Origin: Mycobacterium nebraskense
GTDB lineage: Bacteria > Actinomycetota > Actinomycetes > Mycobacteriales > Mycobacteriaceae
Length of the DNA: 64,000 nt
Reading direction: 5' to 3'
Assembly: GCF_002102255.1 (NCBI RefSeq)
Contig: NZ_LQPH01000099.1
Coordinates: 1 to 64,000 of the forward strand
Every line of letters begins with the position of its first letter. Position 1 is the first letter of the stretch. The position numbers and the translations under genes are program-made. The notes under the pieces were generated by a model that saw only the letters and a program-made list of their open reading frames with translations, was not told the origin of the DNA and searched no databases. Of this stretch, positions 8,541 through 17,232 are shown one piece after another.

Positions 8541-9562
8541 GCACCAAGCCTTCCGTCGACGAAGCCCTGGCCGACATGATGGGTGCCGTCTTTGCCGGCC
8601 ACCGCGAAAAGCTCGCGGGCGGAACGATCGTCGATCGGGGCTCTGACCTGTGGCACCAGCTCGCTGAGCTCGGTCTTCTGCGCCTCACCGGTGCGGTCGA
8701 GCACGGTGGCAGCGGCGCTGGGTGGTACGAGGCGGCCGAACTCCTGAAGGCGGCGGTGCGTAGCGGTATTCGAATCCCGCTCGCGGAGCACGACTTGTTG
8801 GCATGCTGGCTCCTGGAGGCCGGCGGGTTGGCCGCCGACGGCGCGGCGCGGACGGTCTGCCTGGTCGACAAGCACGGCGTCGCGACGCACGTGCCATGGG
8901 CGAGCATGGCCGATCGCGTGGTGGTCGTATGGCACGTCGACCGGCAATATCGCGTCACCGACGTTGCAGCCGAAATGCTCACCATCACCCCCGGCGCCAA
9001 TTTGATTGGTGAACCACGTGACACCGTGGCTGCCGAACTCTCCGGCTGGCAGGGAACGCCCATCGGCGCGGGCCTGGTCAGCCAGCTGCGGCTGAAGTCG
9101 GGGTTGGTGCGGGCGATCCAGGTGTGTGCCGCCCTGGATTCAATACTGCAACTCTGCATCGAGCACGTGACCTCACGAACCCAGTTCGGGCGCCCGTTGT
9201 CGAAATTCCAAGGCGTTCAGAACCTGGTCTCCGACGTTGCCGCCGAGGCCGCGCTCGCCCGGGCCGCAACCGAGGCGGCGTTGACGGCCGGCATCACGGG
9301 AGAGTGGTCGGGCCCGACCTTGGAATTCCTTGTGGCCGCGGCGCGCTCGTGTGCGGGCCACGCGACATCCCTGGTGGTGAGAAACGCCCACCAAGTGCAC
9401 GGTGCCATCGGCACCACCCGTGAGCACCGCCTGCATGAATTCACCAGGGCTGCGCTCGCGTGGCGATCGGAGTTCGGTTCGATGCGCTACTGGGACGACG
9501 TCGTCGCCGACGCTGCAATGCACGCGAGCGTCGGGGGCTTGTGGAGCCTCATCACCGAGTGA
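8537..9562 (+). CDS. Acyl-CoA dehydrogenase (small subunit of the pair)
   Basis: A 341-residue protein, shorter than a typical homotetrameric acyl-CoA dehydrogenase. It starts with GTG overlapping the previous stop (GTGA). The C-terminal domain is recognisable from RTQFGRPLSKFQGVQNLVSD and VHGAIGTTREHRLHEFTR. The N-terminal and middle domains are degenerate and lack the usual flavin-contact block of the partner, as expected if active sites are shared across a heterodimer. Translational coupling supports stoichiometric assembly with the preceding gene. Confidence 0.88.
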   Translation: MSTKPSVDEALADMMGAVFAGHREKLAGGTIVDRGSDLWHQLAELGLLRLTGAVEHGGSGAGWYEAAELLKAAVRSGIRIPLAEHDLLACWLLEAGGLAADGAARTVCLVDKHGVATHVPWASMADRVVVVWHVDRQYRVTDVAAEMLTITPGANLIGEPRDTVAAELSGWQGTPIGAGLVSQLRLKSGLVRAIQVCAALDSILQLCIEHVTSRTQFGRPLSKFQGVQNLVSDVAAEAALARAATEAALTAGITGEWSGPTLEFLVAAARSCAGHATSLVVRNAHQVHGAIGTTREHRLHEFTRAALAWRSEFGSMRYWDDVVADAAMHASVGGLWSLITE

Positions 9563-9632
9563 TGCGGACGGTGTTCCACTCATCGGGCAGTCGCCGTGCC
9601 GCCGCGGCCACAGTGGAGTTTCATTCCATGAC

Positions 9633-10112
9633 ATGAACAACGACATCACCCTGTCGGAGCTACAGGAGTTCATCGGCGAGTTCTGGTACCACTACGACGA
9701 GGCCCACTACGACGAGCTCGCGACTAGATATGCCCATGACGTGCACTACGTGACTAGAAGTGACTCGGGCGCAAGTCCTTTCGAGGAACTCATGTCGCCC
9801 GAGCTCAACGGCCGGGACGCGGTGATGGAGTGGTTGTCCCAACATCGCAAGCAGAGCCCGTACCCGTTGCGTCACCACGCCACCAATGTCCACCGCACCG
9901 GCGCCGACGGTGACGTCACCCGCGCGCGGTTCTACATACTCGTCAACCAGATCGCCAATTTCGTGCCGTTCGCGGTCTCCAGCGGGATTGTCAACGTCGC
10001 TGTCCGACGCGGCGACAATGGGCTGCAATTCACCAAGATGGACGTCGTTCTCGATGCGACCAACTCGGTCCTGCTGGCCGACCTGCATGCCGACAGCACC
10101 GCCCCATCATGA
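9633..10112 (+). CDS. SnoaL-like/NTF2-fold protein
   Basis: A 159-residue protein. The N-terminal pattern LQEFIGEFWYHYDEAHYDELATRYAHDVHYVT is the usual start of SnoaL-like and ring-hydroxylating-dioxygenase beta-subunit-like NTF2 folds, which include isomerases, dehydratases and hydrolases. The ATG at 9633 gives a compact NTF2 length. The stop overlaps the following SDR start (ATGA). The catalytic chemistry cannot be assigned. In this operon a hydratase or isomerase role after acyl-CoA dehydrogenation is possible but unproven. Confidence 0.8.
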   Translation: MNNDITLSELQEFIGEFWYHYDEAHYDELATRYAHDVHYVTRSDSGASPFEELMSPELNGRDAVMEWLSQHRKQSPYPLRHHATNVHRTGADGDVTRARFYILVNQIANFVPFAVSSGIVNVAVRRGDNGLQFTKMDVVLDATNSVLLADLHADSTAPS

Positions 10113-10981
10113 CCGCCCGCGGCACATTCTCCGGCGGCGTCGCCGTCATCACCGGGGCTGGATCCGGGATCGGTGCCGGTTTGGCGCGGCACGCCCACCG
10201 GTTGGGCATGACCGTGGTGCTCGCCGACATCGACGCCGACGGCATCGCCGCGCTGCGCGACGAACTGTGCGCAACCAGAGGTACGGCCGTCGACATCGTC
10301 TGCGACGTGCGTGATCCCGCGGCGGTACAGGGCCTCGCGGACCGGGTTTATCGGGATTTCGGCGCGGTGCGGCTGCTGGTGAACAACGCGGGTATCGAAC
10401 AGTTCGGCTATCTGTGGGATACGCCGGTGACGAACTGGCAACGCGTCGTCGACGTCAACATCAGCGGAGTCTTCCACGGCGTGCGGGCATTTCTGCCGAA
10501 AATGATGGCCGTCGACGAGCAGGCGTGGGTGTGGAACGTTGCGTCAGTCGGCGCTGTTGTGACAATGCCGCTGCAGACGCCCTACATCGTCAGCAAGCAC
10601 GCTGTGCTCTCAATGACCGAATGCCTCTGCACTGAGGTCCAATTGGCGGGACACGACCACCACATACATGTGCAGGCCGTGTTGCCCGGGCCGGTGGTGT
10701 CCAACATCTTCGAATCCGCGGGGGGTGTCGATGCCACGGAGGCCGCTGACATCGGCGCCGCCGAGACGCATCGCGAAGCGATGCTGGACATCAAAGCGGT
10801 CGCGATGGACCCATTGGCGGCCGCCGAAATACTGTTCCAACAAGCCGCCGAGGGCCGTTTCTACCTGCTCACCCATCCCGCATATGTCGGCTCGGCGATG
10901 GCGGAGCGCGCGGAAGTGCTTGCCACGCAACGACGGCCGGTACTGCGCACGGAACGCCGGTTCGGTGCCAACCAGCTCTGA
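10109..10981 (+). CDS. Short-chain dehydrogenase/reductase
   Basis: A 290-residue classical SDR with TGAGSGIG near residue 14, NNAG near 93 and active-site YIVSK near 156. It overlaps the SnoaL-like gene by four bases and its stop is one base before the esterase start. It likely oxidises a hydroxyl made during breakdown of the operon's substrate. It is not closely similar to the leftward SDR at 2871, so the cluster has two independent SDRs. Confidence 0.88.
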   Translation: MTARGTFSGGVAVITGAGSGIGAGLARHAHRLGMTVVLADIDADGIAALRDELCATRGTAVDIVCDVRDPAAVQGLADRVYRDFGAVRLLVNNAGIEQFGYLWDTPVTNWQRVVDVNISGVFHGVRAFLPKMMAVDEQAWVWNVASVGAVVTMPLQTPYIVSKHAVLSMTECLCTEVQLAGHDHHIHVQAVLPGPVVSNIFESAGGVDATEAADIGAAETHREAMLDIKAVAMDPLAAAEILFQQAAEGRFYLLTHPAYVGSAMAERAEVLATQRRPVLRTERRFGANQL

Positions 10982-10982
10982 C

Positions 10983-11927
10983 ATGGGGACCTCCGAGCTG
11001 GACCCCGATGCCGCCGCCCGCATCGCTTCGTTCGGTGACATCCCACCGATGCGCCAGCGCGGGCTCGCGGCCGTGCGCGCCGCGCTCGAATCCGCGCCAC
11101 CGCCCGAGTCGATGACCGAGATGGCCGCCGTCACAGAAGTAGCCATACCCGGTCCCGCGGGCGACATCCCGGCACGGGTCTACCGCCCCGACGCCGAGAG
11201 CGGCGGACCCGTGCTGGTGTATTTGCACGGCGGCGGCCTCGTGATGGGGTCGAACCACTCGTTCGAGCCCCTGGCGCGTGAGCTGGCTGCGGCGTCGGCA
11301 GCCACCGTCGTAGCGGTCGACTACCGCCTGGCCCCGGAGTGGCCGCCGCCCGCGCAGTTCGACGATGCGTACGCCGCGACGGAATGGGTGTCACGGAATG
11401 CCCGTCATCTAGGGGTCGACCGCGAACGACTCGGGGCGATCGGCGACAGCTCGGGTGGCGCACTCGCCGCCGGCGTTGCGCTCGCCGCGCGCGACCGTGG
11501 CGGTCCGCCGATCTGCGCGCAGGTGTTGCTATATCCGGGCCTGGACCGCGACATGACGGCTCCGTCCGTCACCTCCCTGGCGGACGCCCCGATGCTCACC
11601 CGCGACGACATCGACTACATGCACTCCCTGGTCGACGGCGACGCGGGTCCGCCCAGCAGCCCATACCTGGTTCCCGCCTACGCATCCGAGCTTGCCGGCC
11701 TCCCGCCGGCCATCGTCGTCACCGCGGAGTGCGACCCGATCCGGGATTGGGGTGAGCGGTATGCGACACGGCTGCGGGATGCCGGCGTGCAGACCACCCT
11801 GACCCGTTATCCCGGGATGTGCCACGGATTTCTGATGCGTTCCGATGCCACGGCGCGGGGTCGGCTGGCCATCGCCGAGATCGGCGCGCTACTGCAGGCC
11901 AAGTTCGGCCATCCGGTCCGGTTTTGA
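10983..11927 (+). CDS. Alpha/beta hydrolase, hormone-sensitive-lipase-type esterase
   Basis: A 314-residue esterase. HGGG at 82-85 supplies the oxyanion hole, the nucleophile is Ser156 in GDSSGG, and the triad is completed by Asp251 and His281. These are the hallmarks of the HSL (LipN/LipH-like) family that cleaves short and medium acyl esters. The chosen ATG lies one base after the SDR stop; a longer open frame upstream overlaps that SDR and was discarded. In context it could hydrolyse an ester or lactone made by the Baeyer-Villiger-type enzyme. There is no signal peptide, so it is cytosolic. Confidence 0.88.
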   Translation: MGTSELDPDAAARIASFGDIPPMRQRGLAAVRAALESAPPPESMTEMAAVTEVAIPGPAGDIPARVYRPDAESGGPVLVYLHGGGLVMGSNHSFEPLARELAAASAATVVAVDYRLAPEWPPPAQFDDAYAATEWVSRNARHLGVDRERLGAIGDSSGGALAAGVALAARDRGGPPICAQVLLYPGLDRDMTAPSVTSLADAPMLTRDDIDYMHSLVDGDAGPPSSPYLVPAYASELAGLPPAIVVTAECDPIRDWGERYATRLRDAGVQTTLTRYPGMCHGFLMRSDATARGRLAIAEIGALLQAKFGHPVRF

Positions 11928-12010
11928 CGTCCCGGTGACCGGGCTGCCGCCCCGCACATCGCAACCGCGCCGCCCACAATCAGAGCACGAACTGCAAAAG
12001 GAGACAGCCG

Positions 12011-13087
12011 ATGCTCAGCGACGACCGGCGGATCGAGCTTTCCGACGTGTTGCGGCCGGCCGCGCCGCCGCGCGAGGTCGACAACGTCTATACCGACGAT
12101 CAGCGCGAACGCCTGCTCGACGTGGTACGCACCGAGGGGCCGTGGCGGTTGATCATTGCGCAACACTTCGCGTCCCCCGATGAACTGATCGCCACCATGA
12201 GCGGCCTTTTCCCAGAGGGATTCACCCCATCGCTCGACCTGTTCCTCACACCGACCTTCCGCGGCTACCTCGCCAACTACGGCGCGGTGCTCTACCCACA
12301 GCTGCACGACTGCTTTTATAACGCGCGGTTCCTCGAGATGGCCAAAAGCTACTGGAACGCCCAGTACGCCAAACCGCAGCTGATGCTGTTCAATATCAAC
12401 GGGCCCTGTGCCAACCGCGACCCGGGACATCTGGACTCCCCGAGCTTTCGCGGCGTGCGTCACGAGAACGCGCCGACCTGGCTCACCAGCGTGATGGGCA
12501 AATCCGGCCTGTTCGGCGACTACCTGATCAAAATGGCGCAGGTGATCACTTGGTTCTCGCTCGACCCCGGGAGCGGATTCACCTACTGGCCCGACGGGCC
12601 GCTCGAGGCACCCAAACGCGTTTTGCCGCCGATCAATAACCGTGGCGTGGTGGTGCAGAACGAAATGATGGTGCATCGCGGCGAAGCGAACGGACCACTT
12701 GAGCAACAAGTTCCGGCCGGATTGTCCTTCGACACCGTCTTTTCCGGTGACCCCAGTGACCGGGATCAGTGGTTGCTCAAAAACGGCGACGAGGTGATCG
12801 CCCGCCACCACACCGACCAGCTGCGGTTCCTGGTGCACTGGTCCGCCGAGGTGTTCACCGACCACGACGAGCTGAAGAAGAACATGGAGGGCTCGCACGA
12901 CCTGACCATCGAGAAGGCCATCGACATCATGGTCGACGACCTCAACGGCAGGGGCATCAAGCTTGACATTCCCAGCGAACCATTGCACGACCCGGCGTTC
13001 ATCAGCGCGCTCAACGCCGGCTACGACCTGGGCGGCCCCGCCGTCTATCCCGAAGAGGCGCCCATCAGCGCCTTCCAGTTCGCATGA
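12011..13087 (+). CDS. Uncharacterised 358-residue protein with HxD...H motif
   Basis: Preceded by a strong AAAAGGAGA ribosome site. His140-x-Asp142 in PGHLDSPSFRG and His222-Arg223 in NEMMVHRGE are arranged like the HxD...H iron site of non-haem Fe(II)/2-oxoglutarate oxygenases, and the Trp/Phe-rich stretch between them would fit a jelly-roll. This is inference from motif order only. No signal peptide or membrane segment is seen. It follows the esterase by 83 bases and may belong to the same operon. It could be an oxygenase acting on the pathway substrate or a structural relative without that activity. Confidence 0.7.
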   Translation: MLSDDRRIELSDVLRPAAPPREVDNVYTDDQRERLLDVVRTEGPWRLIIAQHFASPDELIATMSGLFPEGFTPSLDLFLTPTFRGYLANYGAVLYPQLHDCFYNARFLEMAKSYWNAQYAKPQLMLFNINGPCANRDPGHLDSPSFRGVRHENAPTWLTSVMGKSGLFGDYLIKMAQVITWFSLDPGSGFTYWPDGPLEAPKRVLPPINNRGVVVQNEMMVHRGEANGPLEQQVPAGLSFDTVFSGDPSDRDQWLLKNGDEVIARHHTDQLRFLVHWSAEVFTDHDELKKNMEGSHDLTIEKAIDIMVDDLNGRGIKLDIPSEPLHDPAFISALNAGYDLGGPAVYPEEAPISAFQFA

Positions 13088-13171
13088 TGGGATCACCTCA
13101 CCGCCCAGCGTCGACTTATTTGCGCGAAAGCCTTCAACGGCACCATAATTCGACGTTCGGCGGAATAAGGG

Positions 13172-13462
13172 TCAAACAGTTTCGTCAACGATGGCCAAAC
13201 CGCCACGTCGCACGGCTTCGAGCATCGACTGCTGCAACGCCGAACACGCCAGGAACACGCCGCGACCGCCGGGCGTGGAAATCCTCTGCGCTTCGGCACG
13301 CTCAACGCACCGGGCCGTCGCATCGGCGTTCCACTGCACGCTGGTCTGATTCCAGCTACTTTTGCGAGCAAGTACCTGCGCCCCGCACCTACGGCACCCC
13401 ACAGGGCGCATCGGCATCTCGTCGAGGCGATTATCTTTCCGCACAGACGAATCGAGCGACAT
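13172..13462 (-). CDS. Small Cys-rich protein coupled to kshA
   Basis: A 96-residue protein starting at the ATG 13460-13462, five bases beyond the kshA stop. It has a CxxC pair (GCRRCGAQV), a conserved-looking WNQTSVQWNADA block, and two further Cys (TARC, FLAC). Four Cys could hold an iron-sulfur cluster or zinc. Similar small proteins, sometimes labelled ferredoxin, are known beside actinobacterial oxygenase genes, but I cannot verify homology here. An in-frame upstream ATG (13516) would overlap kshA and is less likely. Its position implies a role with KshA, perhaps electron transfer. Confidence 0.65.
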   Translation of the reverse strand: MSLDSSVRKDNRLDEMPMRPVGCRRCGAQVLARKSSWNQTSVQWNADATARCVERAEAQRISTPGGRGVFLACSALQQSMLEAVRRGGLAIVDETV

Positions 13463-13467
13463 CACAC

Positions 13468-14598
13468 CTAGCCAGCACCCTGCGCGGCCATATTGGCCTC
13501 GACCTCTTTCATCCACGCCTCGTAGGGCCGGGTGGTGTCGAGTTCGAACTCGAAGCGGTCCACCATATCCGGTTGGACGTCGGCGGCGTCGACGTAGAAC
13601 TGCTGGTACCAGCGACGTAACTGGTAGACCGGCCCGTCCTCCTCGACGAGAAGCGGGTTGTCGATGCGCGCCTTGTGCCGCCAGATCTGCACGTCCTGCT
13701 CGAAACCGATCTTGACGAAGTCACCCAGGCTGATCGCAGTCTTCAGCGCCTCATCGCCAGGCAACTTGTCCGACTTCTTGACGATGATGCCATATTGCAG
13801 CACAAAGGAATTCGAGTCGATCGGATAATGGCAGTTGATCAGGATCGTCTTGGCGTCGCCGTCGGTGTAGTGGTAGGTCAGGTCATCGATCATGAAGGAC
13901 GGCCCGTAGTAGGACGCCACCGACGTGGTCCCCAGCATCGTGGTCCCCTCGGGGCTACCGATGTCGGGACGACTCCCGCCGTTCATGTACTGCGTGGCCA
14001 CATGCCCTTCGAAGATGTTCTTGAAATACGTGGGTAACGAGCCGTGGATGTAGAAGAAGTGGGCCATGTCCACCACGTTGTCGATGATCTCGCGGCAGTT
14101 ACTGTGCACGACCGTGGTGTACCAGTGCCAGTCGGTCCACTCGTCGCTGGTGGCACCCTCGATGCGGGGGATCGTGACCCCCGCGGGCGGCGGTTTGCGC
14201 TCCGGGTCGTTCCACACGAACAACATCCCGTCCTGCTGCAGCGTGGTCCACGCCGCAGTGCGCGCCAGCTTCGGCGTGCGCCGGCTGTAGGGCACCTGCT
14301 TGCACCGCCCGTCACCGCCCCAGCGCCAGTCGTGGAACGGGCAGGCGATCTCGTCGCCCTTGACTTCGCCCTGCGAGAGATCACCGCCCATGTGCCGGCA
14401 GAAGGCGTCAAGGACATTGATGGTGCCGTTCGCGCTGCGGAAGACAACGAGCTTTTGTCCGAAGGCGTTGATCGCGTGCGGCTTGCCATCACCGAAATCC
14501 CGGATCAGGCCCAGGCAGTGCCAGCCGCGGGCAAACCGCATCGGCACGGCCTGCGCTTCAATCTGCCGAACTTCGTCGACCTCAGACTGCGTCGTCAT
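13468..14598 (-). CDS. kshA: 3-ketosteroid 9-alpha-monooxygenase, oxygenase component
   Basis: A 376-residue Rieske oxygenase. The [2Fe-2S] ligands are Cys67, His69, Cys86 and His89 (CRHMGG and CPFHDW), the same positions as known for the M. tuberculosis enzyme. The mononuclear iron site is in NVVDMAHFFYIHG (His180, His185), with an Asp in GFEQDVQIW. KshA hydroxylates C9 of 3-ketosteroids, which with KstD leads to ring B opening. The ATG at 14598 gives normal family length. It is divergent from kstD with 102 bases between. The reductase partner kshB is not in the window. Confidence 0.92.
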   Translation of the reverse strand: MTTQSEVDEVRQIEAQAVPMRFARGWHCLGLIRDFGDGKPHAINAFGQKLVVFRSANGTINVLDAFCRHMGGDLSQGEVKGDEIACPFHDWRWGGDGRCKQVPYSRRTPKLARTAAWTTLQQDGMLFVWNDPERKPPPAGVTIPRIEGATSDEWTDWHWYTTVVHSNCREIIDNVVDMAHFFYIHGSLPTYFKNIFEGHVATQYMNGGSRPDIGSPEGTTMLGTTSVASYYGPSFMIDDLTYHYTDGDAKTILINCHYPIDSNSFVLQYGIIVKKSDKLPGDEALKTAISLGDFVKIGFEQDVQIWRHKARIDNPLLVEEDGPVYQLRRWYQQFYVDAADVQPDMVDRFEFELDTTRPYEAWMKEVEANMAAQGAG

Positions 14599-14700
14599 AG
14601 GGAAGATTAAACTCCCGTCGCCCCGTTCGCGGGGCCGCTTATTCCCACTGATCAGGACGGCTCTTCCGTTGCCGGGCGGCCGCGGCATACGGTTTTCGGC

Positions 14701-16413
14701 GTGAACCCCCAGAGCACGACGATCCCCGCCGGGCTTCCCGTGGCCGATATGACGGTCGACCTGCTGGTGGTCGGGTCCGGGACCGGCATGGCCGCGGCAC
14801 TGGCCGCCCGCGAACTCGGGCTGTCGGTGCTGATCGTGGAGAAGTCGTCGTACGTGGGCGGGTCGACAGCCCGGTCGGGCGGCGCGTTGTGGCTACCCGT
14901 CAGCCCCGTGCTGCGAGATGCCGGCGCCGAGGACTCCCCCGAGCGCGCCGCCGCGTACTTGGACTCGGTAGTGGCGGGTTCGGCTCCGCCGCAGCGATCG
15001 GCCGAATTCGTGGCTCATGTCCCGGCGACGGTCGACATGCTGCGCCGAACGACCCCGCTGCGGCTGTTCTGGGCCCGTGACTACTCCGACTACCACCCCG
15101 AGGAGCCGGGTGGCAGCGCGGCAGGCCGGACGTGCGAATGCCACCCGTTCGACACATCGATCCTCGGCCGGTACCGCACCCGGTTGCGGCCCGGCGTGCT
15201 CGAGGCCGGCGTCTCGATACCGACGACGGGAGCCGACTACCGGTGGATGAACCTCGTGGCCCGGGTGCCGAGCAAGGGCATTCCGACGTTCGGCAAGCGG
15301 GTGGCGCAGGGGTTCGGCGGGAGGATGATCGGTCGGCGCTACGCCGCGGGCGGCCAGGGTCTGATGGCCGGGCTGTTTGCGGGGGTGCTGCGCGCGGGTG
15401 TCCCGGTGTGGACCGACAGCCCGCTCGTGCGCCTGGAAGGCGACGGGGAGCGGGTGACTGGCGCGGTCGTCGACCATGACGGGCACGAGCTGACGATCAC
15501 CGCCCGGCGCGGAGTGGTGCTGGCAACCGGTGGTTTCGAGCACAGCATGGACATGAGGTGGAAGTTTCAGTCCGAGTCGCTGGGCGCCAATCTGAGCCTG
15601 GGTGCCACATCCAATACGGGCGACGGCATTCGTGCGGGGCAGGAATTCGGCGCCGATATTGCTTTGATGGCTCAAGCCTGGTGGTTTCCCGCCATCGCGC
15701 CCCTGCCGGGCAAGACGCCGGCGGTAATGCTGGCCGAACGTTCACTGCCTGGAAGTCTCATCGTCGACCAAAACGGCCACCGATTCTCGAACGAGTCCGC
15801 AGATTACATGTCGTTCGGCCAGCGATTGCTGGAGCTGGAGCGGTCGGGCAGCCCGGTGGAGGCGATGTGGATCGTCTTCGACCAGCAGTACCGCAACAGC
15901 TATGTCTTTGGCGCCGAACTGTTCCCGCGCATGCGCATCCCGCAAGCCTGGTACGACGCGGGCATCGCGGTGCGGGCGGACAACCTAGGCGAGCTGGGTG
16001 GCCGAATGAACGTTCCGGTTCCGGAATTCTGCGAGACGGTGACTCACTTCAACCAAAACGCCGCTGTCGGTGAGGATCCCGACTTCGGCCGAGGGCGCAG
16101 CGCCTACGACCGCTATTACGGCGACCCGACGATCAAGCCGAACCCCAATCTGCGCCCGTTGGCCAAGGGCCCGTTCTACGCCGTGAAGATGGTGCTCAGC
16201 GACCTCGGCACGTGCGGCGGGCTGAAGGCCGACGAGCGCGCACGGGTGCTCCGCGAGGATGGAAGCGTGATCGCCGGCCTGTATGCAATCGGCAACACCG
16301 CCGCCAACGCGTTCGGCACGACGTACCCGGGCGCGGGGGCGACGATCGCGCAGGGCCTGGTGTACGGCTACATCGCGGCCCGCGATGCGGCGGCGCCGGA
16401 CGCGAAGGGCTAG
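14701..16413 (+). CDS. kstD: 3-ketosteroid delta-1-dehydrogenase
   Basis: A 570-residue flavoprotein. The FAD fold VVGSGTGMAAALAAR is near residue 22, followed by YVGGSTARSGGALWLP, RGVVLATGGFEH and the C-terminal block GTTYPGAGATIAQG. These identify the KstD family, which introduces the C1-C2 double bond in ring A of 3-ketosteroids. The start is GTG at 14701; an ATG at 14749 is a shorter alternative. Divergent pairing with kshA is functionally coherent, since the two enzymes together produce the unstable 9-hydroxy-diene. Its stop overlaps the convergent PadR gene by four bases. Confidence 0.9.
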   Translation: MNPQSTTIPAGLPVADMTVDLLVVGSGTGMAAALAARELGLSVLIVEKSSYVGGSTARSGGALWLPVSPVLRDAGAEDSPERAAAYLDSVVAGSAPPQRSAEFVAHVPATVDMLRRTTPLRLFWARDYSDYHPEEPGGSAAGRTCECHPFDTSILGRYRTRLRPGVLEAGVSIPTTGADYRWMNLVARVPSKGIPTFGKRVAQGFGGRMIGRRYAAGGQGLMAGLFAGVLRAGVPVWTDSPLVRLEGDGERVTGAVVDHDGHELTITARRGVVLATGGFEHSMDMRWKFQSESLGANLSLGATSNTGDGIRAGQEFGADIALMAQAWWFPAIAPLPGKTPAVMLAERSLPGSLIVDQNGHRFSNESADYMSFGQRLLELERSGSPVEAMWIVFDQQYRNSYVFGAELFPRMRIPQAWYDAGIAVRADNLGELGGRMNVPVPEFCETVTHFNQNAAVGEDPDFGRGRSAYDRYYGDPTIKPNPNLRPLAKGPFYAVKMVLSDLGTCGGLKADERARVLREDGSVIAGLYAIGNTAANAFGTTYPGAGATIAQGLVYGYIAARDAAAPDAKG

Positions 16414-17099
16414 TCCGCTTTGCGTTTGGCCTCGACCTGCTTCTCGACCTCACGCCAGTAGCCAGGCATCGGGCGCGGCTGACCGAAGCCCCCCTTGGCC
16501 GCCTTCTTCAGAATGGCGTCCGCCTCGTCGATGTCCTTCATCAGTTCGAGCGCGAATTCGCGCTCCGCGGCGTAATACTTGGCGGCCCAGCGCAGCGCGA
16601 TCACCGAATACGCCCATGCGGGTTGGGCCTCGGCGCCGTCGGCGTCCTCGACCGCTTTGCGGTGCCTGGCTTCGGCGTAGGCGACGTGTTCCTGCAGCAG
16701 CTCCTTGAGCCGGGCCGGGTTACTGAGGTGACCAAACGTCACCCGCAGCAGGACGCTGTGCTTGAGCACCGGGGGGTCCACCGGGGCGTTGTTGGTCCAG
16801 TCGGTGACGGCGGCCATCCCGGCTGGCGTGATCCTATAGAGTCGGCGGCTGCGCGTACCCTCGTCGCGCTCAACGCGTGAGGTCACCAGGCCAAGCCCCT
16901 CGAGCTTCTTCAGCTCGGTGTAGATCTGGCTGTACGACGGACTCCAATAGTAGAGATCGACGCTCCAGTCGATCCACTTTTTCAGGTCGTAGCCGGAGAC
17001 CTCCTCCTCGTAGGACATCATGCCCAGCAGCGCCCAACTCGTAGCGGCAAGCGCCGCCTTCGACTTGTTTTCGCCGGTAGGGTCCGGTTCGGAGTCCAC
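16410..17099 (-). CDS. PadR family transcriptional regulator
   Basis: A 229-residue protein with an N-terminal PadR winged helix (residues about 18-95; SPSYSQIYTELKKLEGLGLV is the recognition and wing region, then LYRITPAGMAAV) and a C-terminal helical dimerisation domain rich in Ala, Glu and Lys. PadR proteins repress genes whose substrate or product they bind. The start is GTG at 17099. It faces the LLM oxidoreductase gene, with 133 bases between starts that include the short dyad GGTT-AAC-AACC at 17107-17117. It may control that oxidoreductase, itself, or kstD. Confidence 0.85.
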   Translation of the reverse strand: MDSEPDPTGENKSKAALAATSWALLGMMSYEEEVSGYDLKKWIDWSVDLYYWSPSYSQIYTELKKLEGLGLVTSRVERDEGTRSRRLYRITPAGMAAVTDWTNNAPVDPPVLKHSVLLRVTFGHLSNPARLKELLQEHVAYAEARHRKAVEDADGAEAQPAWAYSVIALRWAAKYYAAEREFALELMKDIDEADAILKKAAKGGFGQPRPMPGYWREVEKQVEAKRKAD

Positions 17100-17232
17100 G
17101 GCGCAAGGTTAACAACCCGGGACGAGGATCTGTTTGATGCGGACCGCTAGGCGGGATGCAGTGTTGTGGGCGATGGTCGCAAGAAGATAGCCGGTCCCCG
17201 GACCTGCGTGATGGCTTTGGAGGAAACCCAAG

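Noticed and set aside
14599..14700. KstR operator between kshA and kstD
   Set aside because: The AACnnGTT core palindrome expected for KstR was looked for and not found.
17107..17117. GGTTAACAACC dyad as PadR operator
   Set aside because: Arms of only four bases and no match to known PadR sites; too weak to list as a feature.
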